NCBI GenBank assembly: GCA_010093515.1
Contig: MU001670.1
Span: forward strand, 1,342,177-1,406,176
Length of the DNA: 64,000 bases
DNA from: Lineolata rhizophorae
Lineage: Eukaryota; Ascomycota; Dothideomycetes; Lineolatales; Lineolataceae
Direction: 5' to 3'
Under the pieces are notes generated by a model. The model was not told the DNA's origin, searched no databases, and saw only the letters and a list, made by a program, of their open reading frames with translations. Shown piece by piece: positions 55,606-64,000 of this stretch (position 1 is its first letter; each line of letters opens with the position of its first letter). The position numbers were made by a program, and so were the translations under genes.

Positions 55606-57766
55606 ATGGCTGAGATAATTGGTCTCGTCTCCGCCATAGCGCAGATCGCCGGCGCAGGGCTGAGGCTCTCCCGCGAACTGCACCAGTACGCCGACACCGT
55701 CGCGTCCGCCGACAAGCGCCTCAGAGAGATCGCTCTGCACGTGAAACTCACCTCGCGCGTCATCGACGAGCTGGGCCGCGTCTTCTCGGCGGACCGCGCG
55801 GCGCGGCTGGTGTCCAAGGGAGCTGCCGAAGCGGCCGACGAGGCGGTTCGCGAGTGCGCAGCTATATTCGATGAGATGGCGGGGCTGCTAGAGAAGGCGA
55901 AGGGAAGGAGGTTTTTGTTCCCGTTTCGGGAAGGAAAGATGGAACTGCTGAGGAAGAATCTGGAGAGGCTGGTTAGTGTTTTGGAGCTTTTGATGCAAGT
56001 GGTTCTACATGCCGAAGTTATCTCGGCTAGGTAAGTTTTGCACTCATCGCCCACTCCTTTCACTTCCTGCCTACTTGCGGGCTAGCGTATATATATTAAT
56101 AGTGCCGTAGGACTATTGCTCCAGAAGAAGATGCTTTTAGGCATAATCAAATAAGGGATCTGATTCAAGCAAAGGAGGATGCAACGCGGAAGTATGAAAC
56201 TGAGCAGAAGAAGTATCTACTATTATTGCAGCAAGGAACCACGACCAGTAGGTTCACTTCAGGTTTTGGACTGCCAGGCCAAAGTAGGTAAGATCACGCT
56301 CACCGTAACGTATTTACTGTGTTCATTACCTAACGGTAAAGTTCAGCCATGCTCACGACGAACCTGTGGGCATTGACTCGCGGGGAAATAATGAACTTCT
56401 TTCCTTTGCGTCAATCAATAACATCACACCGGGAAACACCACCGCCGATACTAGGCCTCAATCACCACTTACATCGACTCAACTAGCGCAATGCATCGTT
56501 CACATCCAGGTACTACTCGATCAATTCCAGGCCTTTCGCGACGCCTTCGGATGCTCCGCCAACGTGTCCATGATGGACGGCTTCCACATCACCGGGACCT
56601 ACGAGAAGACCCGTGCGGCATTAGACAGCATATTGCTCCGTCAAAAGAAAGTGTCTTCGACCCACACGAGATATCGGGCCAAAGCCACCGGCAGCTGCTA
56701 TGCCGGATCTCCCACCCCATCGCAAGATGGGCGCTCACCTCCCATGCCTGGCCCAATAAACTGGGCGGATGCCAGTCAGGCGAACTTCTCCCCGATGCAA
56801 GTTTACCATAGTCCTTACCATAGTCCCACAATACCCGAAGCCAGCGGGACTGGCCAGTACGGCGCAGCTTCTCCATGTGGCGCAGCCTCTCCATATGGCG
56901 CAGCCTCTCCATATGGCGGGGCATCTCCTTGGGGTGGCTCGGCCACAGGCGGGCCTGCTTCCCCCAGATACCAAGCTGCCTCTCCCTATTGGTCGCATGC
57001 ACCTCCTGCTCCCCTGGAGCATCCGGCCGCCGCTGCCGACTCTCCCGACTACGGACCCGCGTCCCCGCAGGCCAGCCCAGCTTCACCAGGATACGCGGCC
57101 GCCTCTCCCGAGCAGGCGCCCGCATCTCCCGGAGTCTTGTCTTCTCCCAATAGGCAAAGCCCGGCTGTGGAAAGCCATTCTCCCGAGCATCATCCAGACC
57201 CTCCTCCTTCTAGCGGTGCCCGTGAAGAGAGGATGCGTCCTCAGCTGTTTACCCCCGTGCCAGAGGTGAGAGGAATGCTCAGCGCAGAAGCCTGCGGGCC
57301 CGAACTGTATGGAGGTGGGACACCGACCGAAGGGTCAATACACGACTGGCACATGTTTCGTGCGACACACGAGACTATGGGCCATTCGTCGTCCGCTCTA
57401 AGTGACGAAGAGAAGGGCAAGCGCGACTGGGCCTCACCCACGACCGAAGATGGCTCTCCTGTTGCGAACCTTAATCTTACCGATGCCCAAAAGGACAAGG
57501 AGGTGGAAAGTCTGTTGCGAGAGTGGACTACTCTGTACACAGCCGGGAAAACGGAATCAGACCTGCCAGTGAGCCACGGAGTCTCGCAACTCGACGCGGC
57601 CACCGAAGATGATAATGTTGTTCGAGAAAGCAGTAGTACTGTCCATAGCTGGAAGCGAAAGCAAGCGCTAGACGAGGAAGTGGTTCGTTCGTTGACGGCG
57701 GGAGATGGGATATTAGGCTCACCAAAGGCGAAACGTGTTCGGAAAGCACAATCTACAGAGGAATAG
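55606..57766 (+). CDS. STAND-N-terminal-type protein with CTD-like YGAASP repeats
   Basis: A 673-residue protein of unknown function. Exons: 55606-56030, 56111-56287 and 56347-57766. Residues 1-~140 are an all-helical domain (MAEIIGLVSAIAQIAGAGLR, LSRELHQYADTVASADKRLR) like the fungal N-terminal domain found in front of NACHT/STAND proteins (PigL_N/Helo-like). No NACHT, NB-ARC or repeat sensor follows. After a helical linker, residues about 330-460 are Ser-Pro-rich with four in-phase hexapeptides (YGAASP, CGAASP, YGAASP, YGGASP) and many more SP pairs, recalling the RNA polymerase II CTD. The C-terminus has two basic patches (WKRKQAL; SPKAKRVRKAQ) fitting nuclear localisation. A nuclear protein heavily phosphorylated by Pro-directed kinases is a reasonable inference, not shown. 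Confidence 0.8.
56858..56929 (+). repeat. 18-bp tandem repeat, four units, coding
   Basis: Four consecutive in-frame units of the type TATGGCGCAGCCTCTCCA encode YGAASP, CGAASP, YGAASP and YGGASP. Units 2 and 3 are nearly identical and unit 4 is the most diverged, suggesting recent expansion by slippage. Confidence 0.9.
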
Positions 57767-58047
57767 TAGGAATTGCGAGGAATAGTCATGTCATATGAAT
57801 ATCTTTTTAACGTAATGACTCGCACTAATCTCTACGAATGTAATTTTGGGTACAATGAAAACCATAAAACTTCAATCCGACTTCCGTAAAACGACATGAT
57901 AATCAGAGGCGGAGTGAAGGTCCTTGACGGGCAGAAAAAAAAAATGGAACGCCGCAGAGTTTGGTTTTCACCCGAAATGGTCTCAACCACTTGCACTCAA
58001 GCCCAGCAAAAACACATAAAAACAATGGTTCAGAACAAAGAACAGTC

Positions 58048-58891
58048 CTACGACTTGGGCGCCTCGGCGGCCAGTTCCTTCTCGATGGCCGACTTCAGGC
58101 TCTCCGGCTTCGTCGTGCTCGCATACCTGTTCTTCACCTTGCCGTCCTTGCCGACGAGGAACTTCTCAAAGTTCCACTTGACGCGCTTCATGCCGAGCAG
58201 CCCGGGCTGCTCGTGCTTGAGCCACTCGAACAGCGGCTCGGCCTTGTCGCCGTTGACGTCGGTCTTGCCGAGGACGGGGAAGGTGACGCCGTAGTTGGCC
58301 TGGCAGAAGGACTGGATGTCGTCGTTGGAGCCCGGGTCCTGGTTGCCGAACTGGTTGCAGGGGAAGCCGAGGATCTCGAAGTCGTTGCCGTTGGGCAGCG
58401 ACTCCCGGATCGTCTTGTACAGCTCCTCCAGCCCCGCGAACTGGGGCGTGAAGCCGCACTTGGACGCCGTGTTGACCACGAGGACAACCTTGCCCTTGAG
58501 GTCCGACAAGGGAAAGGGTTGGCCCTTCTCTGCGAAGACAAGGTGCGCACCGCCGTCGGCGGGCGCGCCGCACGTTAGCTGGCCGCGTTCGAAGGTGTGT
58601 ACGCGCACGAGACAGTTTGCGCCATTGACTTGTGTCTCCAAGCACGCAATAAAGGAAAACGACGGCAGCGTTGAGATTGGGTTTAGATGTGGTTCCACCC
58701 AGTTGAGCAACCGTATGCAAAGATCTCCCAGGTACACATCACACCCATGGCTATTGGTAAGGCTAGAACAACGCAATCTGTGGGGGGGTTGTGGTACGAA
58801 ACAGATGCGGCTCTCGTATCTTTTGCCCAACACGAAAAGGGAACTCACTGTCGAGGGGCTTGAACTCGTAGAAGCTCGTCGCAGACGCCAT
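58048..58891 (-). CDS. Glutathione peroxidase-like thiol peroxidase (Gpx3/HYR1 type)
   Basis: Thioredoxin-dependent peroxidase reducing H2O2 and lipid hydroperoxides; in yeast it also senses peroxide for Yap1. Minus-strand exons: 58849-58891 (43 nt) and 58048-58529, with a 319-bp intron, giving 174 residues. The spliced start MASATSFYEFKPLDKKGQPF and PLSDLKGKVVLVVNTASKCG match the family. The peroxidatic residue is Cys39 in NTASKCGF (Cys, not selenocysteine). FPCNQFGNQDPGSNDDI is conserved. Cys90 in QSFCQANYG is the likely resolving cysteine, and VKWNFEKFLVGKDG carries the active-site Trp-Asn. The C-terminus EKELAAEAPKS shows no targeting signal. The unusually long first intron may be regulatory. 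Confidence 0.94.
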
Positions 58892-61566
58892 TGTGTCTCG
58901 CGGCGCAGATCTCTTGAGGATGCCGCCGATAGCCCTCATGCAAACAGCCGCGGGCCGATACAAAAACAACGCGGGAAGGCGCGAGACAGGTCTGGCCGGT
59001 CTCGTGAGCTAAAAGCAGGCGGCGAGCGGTGCGCGGCTGCTCCGCCAGTGACGTCGGCCCGCAGTCTGCACGTGGGCGAAAGACGTATGTACATACCTTC
59101 CACCACCAGTTGGCCCGGCGGCGTCTTGTGCTAGCGGCTATTCGCGGTATGGCGTCGCTGCGCCGGCCGCCGTAAGGTTCCGCTGGAGCAAGTTCGGAAG
59201 AGGGCTTGGCGGGCACGCGGGGGCTGAGTCTTTCCGCACGCGGCGCGGCCGGTACTCCGTAGGTACCGACGATGTGTGAAGAGATGACCGTTCGGTCGTT
59301 GTCGGCAATGGGTCACGGTGGCAGCGGAAAGTTGCACCCGAGGGCCGAGGTGCATTCGCGTCTAGCAAAGAGGGATGGTGGATGAGGCTTCTCGGATGGC
59401 AAAGAAAGGGGAAAAGAGCCTTCGTTCGCCCTGGACAGCCGGGCGCTACAGTAATAGGCCCCCGGGGCGACAAAGCAGCATCAGAAGCTGCAAGTGCCAC
59501 CGGCGGAGCGCGGCCGGGTGCGAAGCACAACGGCCGCCAGTAACACACCACGCCTCTGTCCTTTTCGCTTTTCCTTGCAATTTGCCTAATACGGCCGTGG
59601 CGACTAGCACTCACGCCTAGTGTCCGGGACAAAGAGCAGAGAGGCGATGGTGTGGGTACCTGGCAGGCCTGGCTCATCTCGCTCGCGACTCGTCCCGGGA
59701 GCCTGGGTGCCCGAGGATGCGGGCGCCTGGGCTCATCCCGGAAGGCCGCGGAAGTCGGCGAGGAGAAGGGCGAGAACGTTCGGGTGCTTCGCGCCTTATC
59801 GCTCTCTCGGTTGCCCCTTTCGAGCGGCACATACATACACGCGTGCTTTTTGCTTCTGTCGCGACACCCGTTTCTGCCCGCGCTCGTCGAGCCTCCCGCC
59901 TCCGTCGCCCGCTGGCTGGCGGGGCCCGTGTCTCACAGCCGTCGCGGCTCATGACGACATCCGGCATGGTGGGGTGCCATCGGGGCCCGACCGCGCTCGG
60001 GCGCGCTCTGCTCGTCAGGCACCGACCTGCAGCGCCCTCAGCACTGGCGCCCTCGGCCACCCGCAGCCGCCTTCTCTGATCGCGGCCCCGCGACATACAC
60101 AATTCTTCTCGGCTGACCGTCATTTCCAAATCTCGGGGGCGGCGTTCCCCAATGCGTGCCTGGGTGCGCTTGGACTGGCAAGGTGGATTAAACGTCCTAC
60201 ATAGTTTAGACCGTTCCCGCTCCAGCGGCTCGCCCGCCCGCTCGCAGCCCAACCCGCCCGCGTGGGTTGGTGATAGGCGCACACACAGCACTTAGTTCTA
60301 CCCGACTAGGTGTTCGCTTACCTTCTAAGGTAAGGGGACGTTGGGCCGGCCGGCCTTTGGATGACTCGGGCGACAAGGGCCAAGGACCTGGGCCGCGGGA
60401 GAGACGGGACGGGACGGGAGGCCGGCTGGGCGAGAAGCTATGGTCGCTTCCTCTCCGGCTCTTGCGAAACGAGCACCTCCAGCCGAGCCTCCCTGCCCTG
60501 TGGCACTTATCTTGTCTTATTATGTGCACAACGCCATGGCGACCTTGGGCTATGTATGATGATAAGGATGTGCTTCGTCTGGCCTAAGCGCACCGATAAG
60601 GGAAAGGGGCTCGGGGTCGGACGACGTTCTGTGGACGCAAACGGTCCGCACACATTCGCAGCATTGAAAGGTGCTGCTAACCGATCAATAATAGGCCGAG
60701 ACACGAGCCGCACCATCTCTCAACTCATGCAGTCAATGCATCTTGGGACGTTGTATCGCGATATATATCTTACACAAAACAAATTATTCTTTCGTTCGCG
60801 ATAAGAAAAACGAGTTACGTAGCATATACAAAACCGATCAAAATAACGAAGCAAGAGACTACACAAGCAAGACTGCTCTCAAAAGAATATCCAACTCTTC
60901 AGCTCTGCGTGCCTCAGCCGAGTCCCGACAAAGTTTGTTAAAATATCTTGAAAAATGATTCCCAAACATCCGTCTACCTTTCCATATTGAATCCTCCGTT
61001 TTGAGACATCAACTGCTGATCTACAACATATTGCTCACATGGTAAGCCGTGATTTACATATCATGAGACAACCGTCTTCGCGCACCGTTGCACGCACGAG
61101 GCACGCCGTGATACTCCGGCCAGGGAAGTCCGGGTCCAGTCCGGTAGGGAAGTATCCGGATTTAACACTTGAGCATCCAGGGGCTCCGAGGCGCGTTGGT
61201 AAATCAGTGGCAGGGACACGGAACCAGGCAATAGCAATATTGACCAATCCGGGCGGATCGTTGGCAAGCTGTAGCAATGCCCTAGCGGCAAACGCGACTC
61301 CGGCACCTGGGTAAGACAAGAGAAGGAAACCGACATGACCTGGAAGGGCAGCCATGTCATCACTGGGGCCATCATATCCTTGGAAGTCGAAAATGTTGAC
61401 CGGCCGGCACCTAGAACGGGTCGAGACCATCCGAGTCCAGCCCAGGGTGGGAGCAATCTTGCGGGGAAAAATGTGTTCGGTTCTGTTGGATGGCAAATCA
61501 GTTTATGATACCTATTCCCACAAACTTTACTACAATCGAACGACATACCTATCCTCCGTACGGCTC
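58892..61566. other. GC-rich intergenic, no gene recognised
   Basis: About 2.7 kb. The frames at 59138-59836 (minus), 59674-60291 (minus) and 61035-61496 (minus) are compositional with no motifs. It holds the GPX promoter and a TACTCCGTA (reverse TACGGAGTA) at 59253. Confidence 0.5.
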
Positions 61567-63457
61567 TCAACCTGCGCCATGAATCTCAGATGTGATCTTG
61601 AAAAAATCAGCCATGGCACCACTGATCTGCCGCTGCATATTGGCCTGGACGTCCTCCGGTCGGTTTAGGCTCTGCAAGTGGGCAATGACGACATCTCGGC
61701 TATTAGTCCATTGGACAATCCGCTCTTGTCGACGCTGCTCCTCTTCACGGCGACTCTGAGACGGCGGAGGCATGTTGGTAGGAGCAGCGCTCAATTGCTC
61801 CTTAGCCGTAGCCCCGCTCTTAGTGCGCTTGCCATGTAGCTCCTCGGCAGGTGCGACGTTCTTCCGCTTGCGGGATTGGACCAGAGCAGGATTAGTCTGA
61901 GCTGCGCTAGTAGAAGACGAGCTCACGGGGAGCGAAGACTCGTCAACGAAGTCGTGAACTCGCTTCATGTGGTCATATAGATTGTATCGGCGAGGAAACC
62001 CATGGCCAGGAATGGAGCGCTCGCAGTCTGGGTATGAGCACAGGTGAGGCTTCGAGCCGTGGCCATGCATCCCGTGGGCTTCGCGCTCGTGCCTGAGAAG
62101 GCAGGCAGTAGAGGAGAAACGCAGATCGATGCATGAATTAATCTTGCAACGAAACGGCTTCAGGTGTGAATCAACGTACTTGCTGAATTATAAGTCAGAT
62201 TTATGTCGTAAATCGTTTAAAGGCGTCTAATTAGACACTTACTCGTAATTACACTTCAGCTTAATAGCGCGGTGATTGCAACCCTGCTGGCCTTCAAACG
62301 GGCAATGGAAGAAATCATCCTTTCCGGGTTTCGCGTTGTAAAGCGGATGCGATCGGGCCAATTTGATCTCTGCTTCTTCGCTCGCCGGACGTTGCCCGGT
62401 AGTCGAGACAGAATAGTCATCCAGGTCATCTGCGGCGGCTTCTCCCATGGACTCCGGACCTGGCCTCTCGATGCTATGGGAAGTGTTAGATGCAGTAAAA
62501 GAGTAGTGTGAGCATCCTCCTTACCTTGGGATGCTGATAAAACTGTGGCGGTTGTCTGCTAAGTCGAATATCCCTACGGTTTCATGGCTGTCGTGGATTG
62601 CCGACCCGGTTGGTGAGACGATGGTCGAGGGGTCGATACTTCCGTGGGGTACGGCGGCAGATGACCGCCGCATCACATCCTGAGACATCATGGCTTGGCC
62701 CGGCTGGGGTCCTGGGTACGACTGCGTGCGCACCGGAACCGACCCAGCTCCACCTTGCTGTTGGTACCGCAAGGACAAGGGGTGAGGTTGCCTTAGCTGA
62801 ACACCTACGTCTTCCGGTATGTACTCTCCTTGCGGGCGGAATTGGCCCCATCCCGCCTCCACGTTCATGAAGGGATTGTTGTATGACTGCGGCTCAGGTG
62901 GCGTCCAGGTATCCTCCACTCTACCTTCCACATCTGAGCCTTGCCCTAAGGAACGGGCACCTGATAGAGATAGCTGCTGCGACGACTGGAAATCGAAGTT
63001 GGAGGGACGACCCGCGCCTGCCGAGTTCTGGCTGAAATTGGTGTAGGTGAGACCAGGGTCGGCGAGAGACGGGCTATCTATAAGGGGTGACTGCATCACA
63101 ATGCTAGGCCTGGGCTGAGATCCTTGGCGTGATCCGTGGCTGTCGGAACCTTGAGAAGGCGAGTACCGCATGTACTGCTCAAAGAAAGGGTTCTGATCCA
63201 CATAACCGTACTGGCCGCTAGGTCCAGAAACTGGCACCTGGCCAGTGGTGTCTGGTTGGCTCATATACGTGCTGTCATCCATGCTGGAACTGTCATCATA
63301 ATCCTGGAGGTACTCCTTGGTCAGAGGGTCCATCTCACTCCAGTCCTCGCTATGGAAGGTCAGAGTGTCAAAGTCAGACACTCCTTCGTCACTGGCTTGG
63401 ATCCTCTCCGGAGAAACGAAAGAAAAGTCTCCAGCAGAAGGCTCGCAAGAAAACACG
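61567..63457 (-). CDS. C2H2 zinc-finger regulatory protein, 5' exon unresolved
   Basis: Minus-strand exons recognised: 62525-63457, 62243-62473 and 61567-62182, encoding about 592 residues with the start missing. The first recognised exon begins after a clear branch and acceptor (CTAAC...TTTCAG) and needs an upstream exon ending in phase 2. The N-terminal ~300 residues are acidic, Ser/Gln/Pro-rich and probably activating (FDTLTFHSEDWSEMDPLTKE). The C-terminal part has an atypical finger (FHCPFEGQQGCNHRAIKLKC), then FRCKINSCIDLRFSSTACLL with RHEREAH (C-x4-C-x12-H-x4-H), then LCSYPDCERSIPGHGFPRRY with NLYDHMKRVH (C-x4-C-x17-H-x4-H). The PRRYNL(Y/F)DHMKRVHD signature marks a fungal C2H2 family I recall from other ascomycetes. 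A basic RKRKNV patch and coiled-coil REEEQRRQERI follow. Targets unknown. Confidence 0.85.
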
Positions 63458-64000
63458 CTGAAACAGAAAAGGGTTAGTTACTCCAATTCCGGCATCAGGA
63501 AAACGCAAAAGGGTTTAGAAGACCAAGTGAAGGAAATCAATAAAATAGCAAATAACAAGAGACGAAAAGAAAATGCCATTTGGTGTGCCACAGGAACCAG
63601 GGTAGAGAGTGCCTAGAGGTGAGCGTTAGTTAACAGCCTTGCAATGGCAACTAGAGTTACCGACCAGGTGTTCAACGTGTCTACCTTGGACACGCGCTTG
63701 ACGAACCATGGTTCCGGTGAAATGCACGCTGGCAGTATCCTCAAAGACTGCACTTCCCATCCAGAGGCAACAAGATGCAAAATGGACGGCCAGGTCGAAG
63801 CTAACAACGGAGTCGTCATTGTCGTACATGGGGCGGCGACCCGATTGTGTTTCGGCACCAGCGCGCATCATCTTAGTTGACCATTCCACGTCAGTATGAG
63901 CCACACGAGAGGGTCGGAGGAGACACGCAGTGGACCTCATGTCCATCTTGTACGTACTACGAAGGCTACGGGAGCCTGACCAAATGTAGTCCGCCGGCTG
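63458..64000. other. 5' region of the C2H2 gene, exon structure unclear
   Basis: On the minus strand a donor-like GTAACT near 63660 and a CTAAC...CTCTAG branch/acceptor near 63610 suggest at least one more intron. A frame containing MYDNDDSVVSFDLAVHF (about 63780-63830) might be an upstream exon, but I could not join it in frame to the next exon with confidence. Confidence 0.35.

Noticed and set aside
61035-61496. 153-codon minus-strand frame downstream of the C2H2 gene
   Set aside because: No motif, and several overlapping frames of similar length exist, as expected from sequence of this composition.
1-64000. Transposons, retroelements, virus-like elements or a biosynthetic cluster
   Set aside because: I looked for transposase, reverse transcriptase, integrase, capsid, PKS, NRPS and terpene cyclase motifs in the translated frames and saw none.

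Overview
The window is nuclear DNA of a filamentous ascomycete (Pezizomycotina, probably Sordariomycetes). The grounds are short GT..AG introns (about 50-150 bp, many with a CTAAC-like branch site), GC-rich coding sequence, pyrimidine-rich leaders, and fungal families such as an APSES/MBF factor, an external alternative NADH dehydrogenase, a PHO80/CLG1-like cyclin and a STAND N-terminal-type protein. Genus cannot be told. No rRNA, convincing tRNA, CRISPR array, or recognisable transposon or retroelement was found.

Layout. 0-14.5 kb: a lineage-specific repeat protein, a zinc alcohol dehydrogenase, a GPI-anchor-type secreted protein, a DUF676 lipase-like hydrolase, a DUF1275 membrane protein and mitochondrial ribosomal protein uL15m. 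14.5-22.8 kb: more than 8 kb, mostly GC-rich, without a recognisable gene, ending at a CLG1-like cyclin. 27-34 kb: external NADH dehydrogenase, an orphan membrane protein and a PQ-loop vacuolar transporter. 34-36.7 kb: AT-rich, no recognised gene. 36.7-47.6 kb: a melanin/versicolorin-type SDR, a SurE phosphatase, PIF1 helicase, Sm-D2 and dihydroxyacetone kinase. 49.5-58.9 kb: a peroxisomal 4CL-like acyl-CoA ligase, complex I NDUFB7, an MBP1-type cell-cycle factor, a STAND-N-terminal-like protein with CTD-like Ser-Pro repeats, and a Gpx3-type peroxidase. 61.5-63.5 kb: a C2H2 zinc-finger protein whose first exon is not resolved.

The genes are mostly independent housekeeping or regulatory units. 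There is no biosynthetic cluster and no clear multigene system. Several share promoters head to head (PIF1/Sm-D2, NDUFB7/MBP1) or converge (SurE/PIF1, Sm-D2/DAK). Respiration and redox are well represented (NDE, NDUFB7, GPX, ADH, DAK, uL15m), as is the cell cycle and genome maintenance (cyclin, MBP1, PIF1). Gene models were spliced by eye; each stated exon set keeps one reading frame. Sm-D2, NDUFB7 and the first exons of DAK, SurE and GPX appear only when very short first exons are allowed.

The most unusual items are the STAND-like protein with YGAASP repeats, a recurrent TACG(G/T)AGTA motif in intergenic DNA, the 8 kb gene-poor stretch before the cyclin, and the MCB palindrome beside the MBP1-type gene.
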